Shown in pieces: positions 45,791 through 57,430 of a stretch of DNA of 64,000 bases. The translations under genes and the position numbers were made by a program. Origin of the DNA: Akanthomyces muscarius (Eukaryota > Ascomycota > Sordariomycetes > Hypocreales > Cordycipitaceae); contig NC_079242.1 of assembly GCF_028009165.1 (NCBI RefSeq), positions 1,364,001 through 1,428,000 of the forward strand, given 5' to 3'. The notes under the pieces are model-generated. The model searched no databases. It was not told where the DNA came from and saw only the letters and a program-made list of their open reading frames with translations. Positions within the stretch are counted from its first letter, which is position 1. Each line of letters begins with the position of its first letter.

Positions 45791-46084
45791 CGAGCCCCGG
45801 TGACTGGGAGGGATTGAAGTCGAGAAGGAGCTTGGGAGAGGACAATGTAACGTTAAAGACCTGACATGGCATGCATAGCGACCGGCATGGCTGTCTGTAT
45901 CACTCACTGTATCACTATCGAGAAAGGCGGAGAAGGGGAGGGCATATACATTACATGTACATTATACCGCAAGGAATGGTATTCCGACCATATAGAGGCC
46001 ATCACAATTTTTTAGGTGAGTTCACACTGCGGCATTTCATCGTAATTATCGACGTCTACACTTGAAATTGCTTTCTTTGTTTAG
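45791..46084. other. Convergent 3' region of CBP3 and DHFR
   Basis: 294 bases holding both 3' UTRs; no coding signal seen. Confidence 0.5.
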
Positions 46085-46523
46085 CTACTCCCGCTCCCAC
46101 ATTTGAAACTCGTACTTGACGCCCGCTTCCTCCCTCTGTCCATTCTCTGCATCCTCCTCGCCCGTCCACACCTTCCACTCCTCGTCCGGCCGCCTCGTCC
46201 ACCCGGGCTCAGTGCCCTCGTCCGTGCCCAGCTTGATAGGAAAGAAGGTGTCGCATTCATAGTCGGCATCGATGCTCGTGAGGAGCACCCGGCGCGCCTC
46301 GGGCCGTTGCAGCGCCGCCGCGTAGATTTGCCCGCCGCCCATGACAAACACCCGGCCGCCGCCGCCGCAGTGCTCGCGCGCGTACTGCAGCGCCTTGTCC
46401 ACCGACGACACGCGCACGGGCTCCTGGAGGCTCGGCGGCGGCGAGGGCGGCGGCGCGGTGGCGGAGCGGCTGATGACAATGTTGAGGCGGTCCTTGAGCG
46501 GCCGGAACTTGGGCGGGATCGAG

Positions 46524-46555
<32 letters not shown>

Positions 46556-46810
46556 GACCGCGCCCGGGGGGCTCTGAGTAAATGCACAGATTAGACGGGG
46601 AAAAAAAAAAGTTTAAACGAGATTAATGCACAAGTGCAGTGTGGATGAGAGATTGTTTGAATATAAACGTACGTGTGAAGGGATTCTGGTGGTGACGCGC
46701 GCAAAGTACTGCATCTCTTTGCGCAGGCCCTTCCACGGCATGGTGCCGCCGGCGCCGATGCCCATGCTGCGCGTGGCAGCGACGACGAGTGTCAGCTCGA
46801 GAGGCTGCAT
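46085..46810 (-). CDS. Dihydrofolate reductase
   Basis: NADPH-dependent reduction of dihydrofolate to tetrahydrofolate, needed for thymidylate and purine synthesis. Exons 46673-46810 and 46085-46573, with a 99-base intron (GTACGT...CTCAG), encode 208 residues. The N-terminal strand LTLVVAATRSMGIGAGGTMPWKGL holds the MPWxL substrate-loop motif. [21 protein letters not shown] is the classical NADPH and inhibitor-binding region, and VFVMGGGQIYAAAL the cofactor GG motif. A Pro/Ser insertion (APPPSPPPS) lies between the last two. The C terminus ends in the usual YEFQMWERE strand. The intron falls inside the helix after the substrate loop. It shares its 5' flank with the 3' end of the GST-kappa-like gene. 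Confidence 0.96.
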
Positions 46811-47176
46811 TGCGATGAACTATATGGGAGTATTTCTTTTCGGTCGTTTGTGCATGTGCAGAGAACCAGCTGCTTGGTCCCGGAGCGAGTTTGCACGCGA
46901 CAAGTGGGACGCGTTAAGTGCACACTGTGGTAGCAATGCAGCTGAACACCCCTGTGATGCCAGGCCAGCAATTAATCGCAACATTTTACGGCAAAAATAA
47001 AAGGACAATGAGATTGGCTCTACACGAAAGGAAATGCGCATTTTGGAGAAAAAGAAACGCAAGACTGGAAAGACGACGGAATGTTCAATCAGCAACGGGC
47101 TTAAGCTGCTTTTTGATGGCCTGGCAGTGGCACTCATTTTCTGCGTGGAAATGTAATTCTCAACTATTGTACTAGA
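46811..47176. other. Promoter region of the DHFR gene
   Basis: 366 bases between the DHFR start and the 3' end of the GST-kappa-like gene. Purine-rich on the plus strand; no gene seen. Confidence 0.5.
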
Positions 47177-48171
47177 TTACAGCTTGTTGGGAGTCAGAAC
47201 TGTTATATCCTGGAAGGGGATATCTAGGAATGCATAAACATGGTTGAAGCTATTTCCAGTCAGCACACGTATTCACGGCACCCCAGCTTGGCCATATAAA
47301 GAAAGGGAAATGAATCACTTACCGATCGCTGCCGAAAAAGGGCTCCGACTCGCCCTTTGCATTCGTCGCCCAGATCCACGGCGCCCCAAACGCGCCCTTG
47401 GCCAGCGCCTCGTCCGTCTCCTTCTTGACGCTGTCCTTGAACGCGGCGCGGCCGTCCATGATTTTATCCACCTCGGCGGGCGAAAAGAGCCTCCCGCCAC
47501 CACCGACAGTTTCCGTCATCTCGCCGAGGACCTCGCGGAGGACGTCGGCGTCGGCAATCTTGCGGTTGGGCGGCGTCCAGAACTTGACGAGCAGGGCGTG
47601 AAAGGCGGCGAGGAAGACGGGCTCCGGGTAGTGCGCCTTGACGTAGTGGATGGCGCGCAGCGGCTGCACCGTCATGGCGGCCGACATGAGGTCGTCGGGG
47701 CTCTGCACGTTGGAGAGGCCGACGCGGCGCAGGGCGCGGGCCGAGTCGAAGCTGAGGTAGGCGGCCTTGGCGGCGAGCGTCCACGGAGGCTTGTTGCCTG
47801 TCGGGGGACGGTGTTAGATGGTTCAGTGGAAAAGTCAAGACATTGGGAGAGTCGAGGGTCATACCGCTGGCGACATTGATGCCCCCAAGGAAGACGGGGT
47901 GGTATCTAAAGGTCGTCGGCGGTTAGCTCTTCCAACATGCCGCAGTCGCCCGAGGGAGGGGAAAACGTTACTCTATTGTCACGCCATTGGCAGCGAGCTT
48001 CTGCTTGTTGGCTTCCAAGTCGGTGAAGCAAACGTAGCTAAATAGCGACGCTGCAGGATGCAAAACAGGTCAATTAGTCTCCCCCCATTCATCGCTGATG
48101 AAAGCTGTGTCCAGGGCCGGGACGCAACGCTTACCAAAGTCGAGGTAGACGTCGATTTTTCCACCAGGCAT
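47177..48171 (-). CDS. GST-kappa / 2-hydroxychromene-2-carboxylate isomerase-like protein
   Basis: DsbA-like thioredoxin-fold protein of the family that includes kappa-class glutathione transferases and bacterial HCCA isomerase. Five exons (48135-48171, 47972-48050, 47865-47905, 47323-47797, 47177-47249) close at 234 residues. The last exon is short and needed: the C-terminal GSDR motif is split by the final intron and continues into a NHVYAFLDIPF helix. Hallmarks are the N-terminal IDVYLDFASLFSYV (Ser at the catalytic position where DsbA has Cys), YHPVFLGGIN, NKPPW and the cis-Pro motif FGAPW with FFGSDR. No CxxC is present, as expected for GST-kappa-type enzymes. The substrate is unknown. 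It is divergent from a short-chain dehydrogenase, hinting at shared detoxification or aromatic metabolism, which is inference only. Confidence 0.88.
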
Positions 48172-48713
48172 AATGTCGGGAGGGCAGTTGGGATTCGCTA
48201 GATCTGAGTATGCCTGATGTGCTTCGGAGATATTTATGGCGCAATTTGCGTCGAGGTAAGATAAAGAGAGCGCAATTGGTCTCTTTTGTCTGTCTCCCCC
48301 GCGTCACGGGTTCGGGCTGTGATGACGAGAACAAGACCGAATGTGGGGGGAGGAAGATGGGAAACGAGATCCGCGGACTGGCCGGGGGGAGAGCTTCGGA
48401 GATCTACTGACAGCAACTGCGGATCCCCTTCACCCAAAGAATGATATGTAATCAAGACCGAAATGAAATCCCAAGACAATGTTTGGAATTGCAAGATTCG
48501 GCCTGCGGGATTAGGCGGGCTTATAGGAGCTTCAGCGGGTCGCAACCTCGGCCCCGGCCCTGGACGGGCGGCTCCACTTCCCCGGAGCTTGATATTGTCA
48601 TCTGAAAGCTCGCATTGGCTAGCCAGCCAGCTAAATTTCATCAGTTCCCTTGAAAAGGGAGCTCGCATCTCGTCCAAAAGTTTGAGAGCCAAACTTCACA
48701 GATACAGTACACC
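48172..48713. promoter_or_regulatory. Divergent promoter of the GST-kappa-like and SDR genes
   Basis: 542 bases between the two start codons. It contains a TATA-like ATATTTATGG near 48229-48238 on the plus strand. Paired regulation is inferred from the head-to-head layout. Confidence 0.45.
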
Positions 48714-49845
48714 ATGCCTCCTTCAAGTAAACCCGTCGCTCTCGTGGTAGGTGCCTCGCGCGGCATCGGTCGCCAAGTCGCCGTCGACTTTGCAGCGCAT
48801 GGCTACGCCGGTACGTTCTCGCCCCAGCTTCCGGCCCGGAAGGGTCACGCAAACACGACGCAAGCAAAAAGGCGCCTAACGTTTGTGCCACCTCAAAACA
48901 GTCGTCGTCGCTGCCAAGACCGTCAGCGACCCGTCCAAGCCAATCACCGCCATCCCGGACCCCAAGTCCAACGAGTCCACCATTACCACCGTCAGCTATG
49001 AGATTCGGCAGGCCGGCGGCGACGCGCACCCTGTCCAGGTCGACGTGCGGTCTGAAGACAGCGTCAACTCGCTCATCCAACAAACCATCGATGCAAGCTC
49101 ACACCAACATGACGGCCCCCCTTCTGGTGCAAGTGGCTGACCAAAATGGCAGAAATACGGCCGTCTAGACGTCCTCATCTACAACTCGGGCGCCATCTAC
49201 TGGGCCTCTGTCAAGGACACGCCCCTCAAGCGCTTCAAGCTCATGCAGAGCGTCAACCCAGAAGGTCTCTACGCCACCGTCCAGGCCGCCCTTCCACACC
49301 TCAAAGCCTCCGCCGGCAACCACTCTTCCTCCTCCTCCTCCGGCGGCGGCGGCGGCCGCATCATTGTCGTCTCCCCGCCCATCTACAGCCGCTTCTTCCG
49401 GGGCAAGACCGCCTACGCCATGGGCAAGGTCGGCATGTCGGTCCTCACCAAGGGGCTCGCCATGGACTTTGTCCGGGAAGGGCTCGCCGCCGAGCGCGGC
49501 ATGGCCATCACCAGCCTCTGGCCCGCCGTCGCCATCGAGTCGGCCGCCACGGAGCGCATGACCAAGCTCAACCCGGACGAGGCCGCGGACCTGCGCAAGC
49601 CCACCATCTTCTCGGATGCCATGCTCGCCATTGTCGGCGCGCCCGCCGACGACGTCAACGGCGAGCTGCTGCTCGACGAGGACTTTTTGCACGACTACTG
49701 CGGGGTGAGGGACTTTCGCAAGTACAACGTCGTGCCGGACAGTGAGCCGCGGCGCATCATGCCGGCGAGACTGCCGGACCTGCGCGTGGCGGAGCAGGAC
49801 GATGAGGGAAAGCGCGTGGATAGCACAAAGTTGGCCAAATTGTAA
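48714..49845 (+). CDS. Short-chain dehydrogenase/reductase, HSDL2-like
   Basis: NAD(P)-dependent oxidoreductase of the SDR superfamily. Exons 48714-48810, 48902-49092 and 49153-49845 encode 326 residues. The second intron (49093-49152) has a GC donor (GAT|GCAAGC) and a GGCAG acceptor with CTGAC branch; no GT donor of workable length exists there, and reading through meets a stop. The cofactor motif GASRGIG is at 13-19, and YNSGA replaces the usual NNAG. The catalytic residues are Ser170, Tyr184 and Lys188 (YAMGK). An acidic insertion after the second strand (SDPSKPITAIPDPKS) and the tail resemble the N-terminal SDR domain of hydroxysteroid dehydrogenase-like 2 without its sterol-carrier domain. 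A Ser/Gly-rich loop (about 155-165) is low-complexity. The substrate is not predictable. Confidence 0.9.
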
Positions 49846-50195
49846 TACCTAGACCCTGGAATTATAAAACTGTAAAATGATCATCGACAAACCTGTTTCA
49901 GTTAAGATGAAAGAGACCAGCTGTACAAAAGCCACAGAGGGTAGAGCACGATGGAATCGAGCAGAAAAGTTGCGTGACTTGTAATATCGTCTAGAATGTT
50001 ACTACAGATACCTCCCTTCAACGTCCACATGATGATAGTTAAGAAAGTCCCCAAGTTATAATAGAAAGAAAAAAAGGTGCAAAGCAGACAAAACTCCAAA
50101 AATGTTAATACAGTCTTTCCAAACAGTGGATCACCACAAAATACCTTTCCAACAAACAAGTTCTACCGGCGCCGCACGCAGATAGCATACGTCAA
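49846..50195. other. Convergent 3' region of SDR and Yta7-like genes
   Basis: 350 AT-rich bases that hold both 3' UTRs; no coding signal. Confidence 0.5.
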
Positions 50196-53100
50196 TCAGG
50201 GGCTGCCGAGTAGCGCTTGCTGCATCGACTCCATATCGTGCAATACAGCATCAAACACCGCCTTGACAGAATAGTATACGTTGAGTCTGTTCCACTCGTC
50301 GCGCGTCTGCCAAATCTTGTCCATCATTTCGCGGTTAATTTGCTCCAGCTGCTCAACCGAAAAGCCAGCGGTCTGGTCCGCTACATCGTCTTGGAGCTGT
50401 ATCACGGCCGGTTTGAGCTCCTTGGGCTGCGATGGTGACGTATGCAGTTTAGATTCACCCGACCCTTGCAGCTGGGAGCTCGACGACGTTGGTCGTGCAA
50501 GCGAGCTTGCCCCGCTTACCATGTCACGGCCCAGGCCAGGTATCTGAGAATGCGGCCAGGCTTCCTGACTCTGTGGCGTAGGAGTCTGGCCCGGCCCGAC
50601 GGGGAATGTGTCGGGAATGTCCTGGTTGTCTCCGCCCCTGGAAGAATTGCCATTTGTCTGTGGCGTACCCCATTTCGACAAATCTTGCTTGGAGGAGAGA
50701 TCAGACGTCTTGGTGGTCGATGCGTCATTGGCTACGGCTGAGGGCGGCACGCCAGGCGGAAGAGAGGTAAGGGCAGATCGCTGCGAGGGCTGTGTAGGCC
50801 CTGGGGACTTGAAAGTTGGCGGGCCCATTGCTTGCGATGTTGACTGAGTTTCCTCGCCAGTCCCGCTCATTTCGACGTCGGCATCCTTGGGCGGGACCGA
50901 CTCGCCGTTGTTGAGAGCATGCGCGTCAGCAGCGGGCTCTGGGCTCCGCAGCTGGAACCTTGCCGCGGTGGTGTTGTCTTCGGGAACTTGCACGCCAAGG
51001 GTAACAGGGCCCTGTGAATCACTTTCGTTGCCGCCGCCAATATCAGATTGAACTCGTTCCAAGGCCAAATTACTAGCCAAAGCCTTTCTTTGTCTCTCCT
51101 TCTCGGCTTTTTGCTTGGTTCGCTGTAGCTGTCGCTGGTAGAGGGCTTCCCAATCCACCATGCTGGCGGTGCTGTTCTCAATGCTGGCAATATCAACTTC
51201 CACGTTGCTCAAAAGCTCATTTGCTTTCAGAGTTCTTTCTTTGTCGCCGATATTTTTCGCATCCTTGGCAAGAGCCCTGATGTCGAACAGGAAATCTTTG
51301 GGGCGAGCGTAGTAGCCGTTGGACAGTCGCTCTTCGATAGTTGTCGTCTCCAAATTGTAAAATGTCTTTCCACTAACAGTATCTCGCAACACATCGATGT
51401 CATTCTTGTCTTTGACAATCTCAAAGGGACGATTCTCAGCTGCGGCAATGTCGGGTCTCACATAATTCGGGTCGGACTCTGCGAAAAGATACTCGATCTG
51501 CGCCTGAGGAATAACGGGCTGGCGGAACTTTTTGTACTTGCGGTTGATCTGATCCATAATGGGCTGCAGTTGAATCTTCAGAGCGTTGAGGAATTGGTGA
51601 TCTTTCTTCTTCAGCGCCTTAATGTCTGCCTTGGTCGGCGGCGGTGGCTCAATCTTGGGCGCCGGGGGAAGAACCTCCAGTTTCCGCTTCTCTCGGTTCT
51701 GCGGATCGGGGAACTTGCCAGACGGGAGTTTGATGAGTTCCAAAGTTTTGCTGAAAAAGGCAAACCGGGCAGGTCGCGCGGGAGGCGCAATCTCGACGCA
51801 GCTGTTGCGAGAGTACCCAAAAAAGTCGGAAATCACGTTTGGTCTAGCCGCAAATTCTTCCTTGGTGCGCTCTGCCGTGGCAAGGAGAAGCACCGGATCG
51901 GTCGGTGGAATGGATTTGAGCATTGTTGTAAAGGTGACGAGCGCGACCGTGCCGGCCAGCGTATCATACCAGACATCAATGTTTGGTATATAGATGACAC
52001 TTGGCTTGTGACGTCGCACTTCGGTAAACAGACCGACAATAACTTGCTCCATAGAGCGGCCGTCCGCAAGGAGACTAGGCAGGTCGAAGTTTTGCACGTG
52101 GACGCCTTCCAGATAATGTAGAATGCCAGCAGCAATGTAATTCTGGCCCATGCCTGGGCTGCTGTGGATGAGGAGTCGGGGACGGAACACACGCGTGCGC
52201 TCAAAGTCTTGGTGAAGAGTCTCGCGTTTGAAGCCATGATCATCGTCAGCATATGGCTCAAACATGGCCTCCTCCAGGGCAGTCGTCTTCTTCCGGCGTG
52301 GCATCACAATATCGAGGGCTCGTTTGATGTTATCAAACTGGTCCTGCAATAATGGCCGAATAGTAGCTGGCAAAGGAGTAGCGCCAGATGTGGCAGATCT
52401 CTCAGACGAGGGAACCAGCTTCTTGATCGACAGCATAAAGTCAGATGCGTGAACATTAATCTTGGATGGATCGACCAGCAACTTTTCTTGTGAAGCGTAT
52501 ATCTGGGGGTAGGTGCGCTGGATTGCGTTGAGCGCGGCCTCGGTGCAGAGCGCGCGCAAATCAGCACCACCATAGCCTTTTGTCTTTTCGGCGAGCGAGG
52601 CCTTGAAGTCGTCGGCCATGCCCCAGTCCTTGGTATTGATGTCGATAATAGCGCGTCTGCCGTCAATGTCGGGCAGAGGAAAGTAAAATTCTCTGTCAAA
52701 TCGACCGGGGCGGCGAAGCGCAGGATCAATATTGTCAGGTCTGTTGGTAGCACCAATGACGATGACCTGACCGCGACCGTCCATGCCGTCCATCAGGGCA
52801 AGAAGCGTGGAGACAATGGAGGCATGAATCTGCTCTTGCTTGCTTGACCGAACTGGGGCGAGGCCATCAATTTCATCGAAAAAGATGATGCTGGGCTGCG
52901 TCTTGCGGGCTTCTTCAAACAGAAGACGGAGCTGCTTCTCGGCTTCACCAACCCACTTGCTCAGAGCATCGGCGCCCTTGCGCATGTAAAATGAAATTTT
53001 GCGACCTCCGTGGCCGGCCGAATTAGCAAGAGCTCGCGCAAGCAATGTCTTACCGGTACCAGGAGGACCATGGAACAAGACACCGCGTGGAGGAGTGACG

Positions 53101-54860
53101 TGGAATCTTGCAAATAGCTCTGGGTAGAGCAGGGGAAGCTGTACCATTTCTTTGAGCTGATCAATATGACCTTGTAAGCCACCGACCTTGCTGAAATCAA
53201 CGTTCATATCGACGCCAAGAGGATCAGCATCTGCCAGAGCCTTGCGATCCTTGATCTTGCCAACATTGGGGACGCCACCGTCTGGGTTTATGCCGGGCAG
53301 TCCGGGCAGCAGGCCGGCCGGAGCAGCTGAGGTAGGAGTCATGCCCACGTTGCCAGCAATGCTGGACCTGTGCACCATCTCGTCATCACTGCTGTCTGAA
53401 TCGACGCCGCCTGTAGCACCAGTACCCCATGGACCGTTGAGCAGAGACCCAACAGCACCACCGCCACCAAAGGGTCCAAATGTTGTGTTGAGGTTTCGAT
53501 CCCACACAGCGCTGGCAGCACCACGGCGTCGGCGGGCCGGCGTAGGGGCTGCATCCTCACCGTCGTCTTCGATGTTTGCAGAGGTCAAGGGAGGCATGTA
53601 GTAGTTGACTCTGGCGCGAGAGCGACGCGTGTTTTCTTGGTAGGCGATGGGCGTCTCTTCTCGGCGTCGGCGCGGTCGTGATGATTTTCTCAACTCGCGA
53701 GCTTCTTCGTTGAGCTCGTCCAAGTCCAAGTCGGCCTCTTCATCACCAGAGTCGTGGCGGGACGCTCCTGCCGAACGGGATTGGCGCCCCCCCCTTCCGC
53801 GGGGTGTAGGACTATCGAGTTGGCCTTCTGCAGCGTCTTTACCCATATCGGATGCAGCATCTTCTGAGTCGTCGCCGGGTTCAAAGTCACTGCTAGGTTC
53901 TTGAGTCGACTTGCGGGCGCTCGATTTACGCGTCAATCGTCGGTTGGGTCTTGAGCTAGCATCTTGGTCCGGTTCTTCATCATCCACTACTACCTCAGTG
54001 CGTGAGGCTCGCGTCCTGCGGGTGGTAGGAATATCATCGTCGTCTTCGTCTTCGTCGGCGTCGGCGGCGGCAGCAGGTTCATCGAGATGCTCCTGTTTTG
54101 AAGCATCTTCCATGTCTTCGTCATCTTCTTCCCTTTTGTGCAGGTCAAGGATATCCTTGTCCAGTTCATCGAGGTCATCATCGTCAGCACCGGTAGTTTT
54201 GAGGCTACTTTCTTGCGTCGCTTCGTCGATGGTCTCGGGAGGCATCTTGATGCCTTTGGCAGCGCGAGAGCTTCTGCGGGCAACAGGCTCAGGGCTGCGA
54301 CTCACGGAATCCCGAGATGCAACAGCATGACGGCCAGAGTTGGAGAGCTCAACAAGGTCTTCTTGATCACGGGAGGTCGCTCTGGTGGCACGTCGAGGAA
54401 TATCAGATAGGGCGGCGCTGGGAACCTTGAGCTTGACCACGCGGCTGGAGGACCGTGTGGATTTTCGACCCTGTTCATCATCGCCACTTTCGGCCTTGGT
54501 ACCATCACTGAGCTGCGCTTCCTCTTCTTCGCTGCTCTCGGCATAGTTTTGAGATTTGACAGCTGCCTTGCGGGTCTTGCGGCCAGCGGCGTTGATCGGC
54601 GCGTCGTCGTCTTCCTCCTCGTCATCGTAATCGAGAAAGGAGCCTTCTTGGCTGTCAGAAAGCTCATCTCCATCATCCTCAATGTCAGATCCTCGGTAGC
54701 GATGGTGTCTCCTTTGTCCAGAACGGCTTCCGCCAGCTGGTCGCGCCTTTTTGGAGCTTCGGCGAGGGCGTTCCTCCGTTGGGTCGAAGTTTTCGTCATC
54801 CGAATCCGACTTGTTGGGGTCAAAGTCCTCGAGGACCCTTTTGCGTTTGCTGCTGACCAT
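50196..54860 (-). CDS. Yta7/ATAD2-like AAA ATPase with bromodomain-type region
   Basis: Chromatin-associated hexameric AAA+ ATPase (budding yeast Yta7, fission yeast Abo1, human ATAD2) that handles histone H3-H4 and influences nucleosome density. A single intronless ORF of 1554 residues from the first ATG. The first ~500 residues are acidic and Ser/Arg-rich, the expected histone-binding tail. AAA1 is intact: Walker A GPPGTGKT at about 598-605, Walker B IIFFDEIDG at about 655, sensor GATNRPD and arginine finger region RRPGRFDREF. AAA2 is degenerate: HSSPGMGQNY where Walker A should be (about 898) and YIPNIDVWY for Walker B. The bromodomain-like helical region follows at about 1120-1260 (YKKFRQPVIP, YYARPKDFLFDI, AKDAKNI). 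A coiled basic stretch and a Ser/Pro-rich tail end the protein. Loss of AAA2 motifs is normal for this family. Confidence 0.95.
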   Translation of the reverse strand: MVSSKRKRVLEDFDPNKSDSDDENFDPTEERPRRSSKKARPAGGSRSGQRRHHRYRGSDIEDDGDELSDSQEGSFLDYDDEEEDDDAPINAAGRKTRKAAVKSQNYAESSEEEEAQLSDGTKAESGDDEQGRKSTRSSSRVVKLKVPSAALSDIPRRATRATSRDQEDLVELSNSGRHAVASRDSVSRSPEPVARRSSRAAKGIKMPPETIDEATQESSLKTTGADDDDLDELDKDILDLHKREEDDEDMEDASKQEHLDEPAAAADADEDEDDDDIPTTRRTRASRTEVVVDDEEPDQDASSRPNRRLTRKSSARKSTQEPSSDFEPGDDSEDAASDMGKDAAEGQLDSPTPRGRGGRQSRSAGASRHDSGDEEADLDLDELNEEARELRKSSRPRRRREETPIAYQENTRRSRARVNYYMPPLTSANIEDDGEDAAPTPARRRRGAASAVWDRNLNTTFGPFGGGGAVGSLLNGPWGTGATGGVDSDSSDDEMVHRSSIAGNVGMTPTSAAPAGLLPGLPGINPDGGVPNVGKIKDRKALADADPLGVDMNVDFSKVGGLQGHIDQLKEMVQLPLLYPELFARFHVTPPRGVLFHGPPGTGKTLLARALANSAGHGGRKISFYMRKGADALSKWVGEAEKQLRLLFEEARKTQPSIIFFDEIDGLAPVRSSKQEQIHASIVSTLLALMDGMDGRGQVIVIGATNRPDNIDPALRRPGRFDREFYFPLPDIDGRRAIIDINTKDWGMADDFKASLAEKTKGYGGADLRALCTEAALNAIQRTYPQIYASQEKLLVDPSKINVHASDFMLSIKKLVPSSERSATSGATPLPATIRPLLQDQFDNIKRALDIVMPRRKKTTALEEAMFEPYADDDHGFKRETLHQDFERTRVFRPRLLIHSSPGMGQNYIAAGILHYLEGVHVQNFDLPSLLADGRSMEQVIVGLFTEVRRHKPSVIYIPNIDVWYDTLAGTVALVTFTTMLKSIPPTDPVLLLATAERTKEEFAARPNVISDFFGYSRNSCVEIAPPARPARFAFFSKTLELIKLPSGKFPDPQNREKRKLEVLPPAPKIEPPPPTKADIKALKKKDHQFLNALKIQLQPIMDQINRKYKKFRQPVIPQAQIEYLFAESDPNYVRPDIAAAENRPFEIVKDKNDIDVLRDTVSGKTFYNLETTTIEERLSNGYYARPKDFLFDIRALAKDAKNIGDKERTLKANELLSNVEVDIASIENSTASMVDWEALYQRQLQRTKQKAEKERQRKALASNLALERVQSDIGGGNESDSQGPVTLGVQVPEDNTTAARFQLRSPEPAADAHALNNGESVPPKDADVEMSGTGEETQSTSQAMGPPTFKSPGPTQPSQRSALTSLPPGVPPSAVANDASTTKTSDLSSKQDLSKWGTPQTNGNSSRGGDNQDIPDTFPVGPGQTPTPQSQEAWPHSQIPGLGRDMVSGASSLARPTSSSSQLQGSGESKLHTSPSQPKELKPAVIQLQDDVADQTAGFSVEQLEQINREMMDKIWQTRDEWNRLNVYYSVKAVFDAVLHDMESMQQALLGSP

Positions 54861-57430
54861 GTTGTGATATAGAGCAGCCGAGGCCTATGGTAAACGGGCC
54901 GGAGCTGGGGTCGAGAGCTGTCGCCTCCGTCTGGCCTGAGCTAGATTTACTGGGTCTGGGTGGCAAAGAATCAGCAGCTGTGTGGTATTACCTCGGTCTT
55001 GGTAGCCTTCTCGAGCAATACAAAGTAGGGTTGCTAATGCTATTGATGGGTTCGGAGGGTGAAGACACATACCGCTGACCTTGAAGGCGTCGGGCGCAAA
55101 GCTAACGCTGTCGGGGTGAAAGGCATGCAGACGAGCCACGATCCAGGCTCAAAGCTCGAGAGCGATTTCAATCAAACGCGAGACGTCGAAAAAACAGGCA
55201 TCAGCGCTGATTATGAAAGTCGCGATTGGACGGTTCACGTGGTGTGTCAGTCGAACTTTGACGGCGATGCACTGAGGGAAGCTGAGCGAGATGCAGACGG
55301 GGGCGCGTTGGCGTGTCGCGAATCTGGCGTCAAGGGAAGCTGGCGTGCACCGGCCATTGTCCTCACGTGCAGGGGTACATGGCAATGGCAGTGGGGCTGC
55401 ACCTTGGGCCATGTACCTCAGACCGGGCCGCTGGGACAAAGCTCTCCACCACGGCGATTGAGCCGGCGGCACGATCAACCTCGAAAAATGTCTTGATGAA
55501 TAGTTTTGCGATGGGAGATGTGATATATGTTGGTGATGGAAACAGTCTTTCAATTCTTCTCATCTTTTTCTGCAGTATTGTCTACATCCGCAGCGTCTCT
55601 ACAGCAGGATCAATTGATACGAACCAAGAACCAGACAGTTGCAATTGAGAATGGCAAAATCGATTAATCGGAGGTTCCATGTCCGGTTTTGTAACATAAT
55701 TTGAGCATTTCGGGGCCTTGGTTGGAGCAAAGCCGGCGCCGTTGTTGAAGTGGGAGCCGGCGCCGGAGAAGGTGCTTACCCGGACGTGGGCAAGTGGGTG
55801 ACCACAAAGGCGCCGCTCAAGTGAATACGTAGTGACTTGTTAATTCTTTCATCTAAAATGTTTCCTGTATTTCTTCTTTTCTTTTCTTTCTCTCTAGATT
55901 TCTCATTTTCCTTTGATTTTATTTTTACCGTATCGCTGGCGTCTCTTGTTGCTGGTGGTGTGACGCAAAACATGGCGCTCTGGCAGACAAGAAGGCACAA
56001 ATATATGACTGGTTCACATACAGAGGTTCATGGCATTTTTCTTGTCCTTGTTGCTCTTCATTTCAAACTGTTTCTTCCACTCATGGTATCCGCAATCCGT
56101 AGTTAATAACAATCGCCTCTTATTTTGCCATGCCGCCCCCCTCTGTCGTGCAGGGGAGCCACCAAAATAAGCAGCGCCGCAAGGCTGTCGCGTCCTCCGC
56201 TGGCCACTTTTGGGCTCCGGCAGTTGGGCTCTTGGTTAGGCGTTCGGCTAGGCTGACTGGGAGCCTAGTTCTATTGTTTGCTACCAGAAAATGAACGTTT
56301 GGTGCTGCGTTACTTTTACGCCACGAGCCGAGGAACGAGAGGATGTCTTGGGCCCAGAGTTACAAGTCATCTTCTTAGCCTGTGCTGTGGTGACGTTGAC
56401 TGGCGCGGATCAGCATGGATTGATCATCATGTTGCTCAGGGACCTTTGTCGTGATGGGGTCCGGCAGGGCTATCGTTGCTACGAATAAAACGACGCAAAG
56501 TAAGAGAATAAAAAGCAGAGAAAAATCAGAAGAATGACAAGAACAACACGAATCAGAGAGCAAAAGACAGTCAGCACGCATAGAAATCCAAGAACAATAT
56601 ACTATCTAATCCTTACTTATCGTGATGATGCATGATTCTTTCGTTTATAGCGGCTTTTCTTCTTCTTTTTGTCACCCACTCGCCAGGCTATCGAAGCCAC
56701 TTGCGTGCGCACCAGGTCAAGGGACGAGCAAAGGCAGCCGCAGGCAGATTGGCGTACAAATTAAGGCAGTCGCCGAGGGTTGTGACAATCGCTGGGCCGC
56801 TGCATGGCCGATCTGTCAGCTTGGTCTCCGCCGCCACCAGCGAGGCTCCAGGGGACGGGACGCCGCAAGGACGCCGATGGCGCTGAGAGCTGGACCACCA
56901 GTACAGGCGGGCTTGCATCGAACCGGTGAGAAAGAGAGACGGTATGAGACATGCCGAATGCCAGTCTGCAAGCGGTGAAAGAGGAGAGCAAAGGCTTGAG
57001 GCGGGTGTGAATCGCTGCGCAGCCGATGTTACTGACATCACATGAGGCTACGTACTCGCCAGCGACTGCCGTCGGTAGAATAAAAAGGAAAAATAAAGGT
57101 AATTCGTTCTCGGATACCACCGACTGGTGAAACGAGATGGCGCGCAACGCAGCGTCGTCTTATGGCTCGTATGATTGGATGCCACCAGAATAAAGCTTAA
57201 AAACGGTTGCCTTGGTGGAAAGAGGGTCCCTGTTTACGACAGGCTTCAGGTGGTGGCTCGCTCGGTAGATGGCCGCAGCCAAGCCTTTTTCTCTCCATGC
57301 GCAAGCCGCACATTGCAGAAAAGGACCAGCAAGGTGCTACCGATCAGCTGAGCAAATCCCAAGACTTTTTGCACAACAACGACAATTTGAGGCAGCACGA
57401 TAGGTAGTTGGCAGCGAGCCCGTGGCCCCC
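54861..57430. other. Intergenic, 2.6 kb, no gene seen
   Basis: Begins with the Yta7-like promoter. ORFs at 55059-55496 plus and 55149-55553 minus overlap and have no motif. AT-rich low-complexity sequence at 55850-55930. Nothing else supported. Confidence 0.45.
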
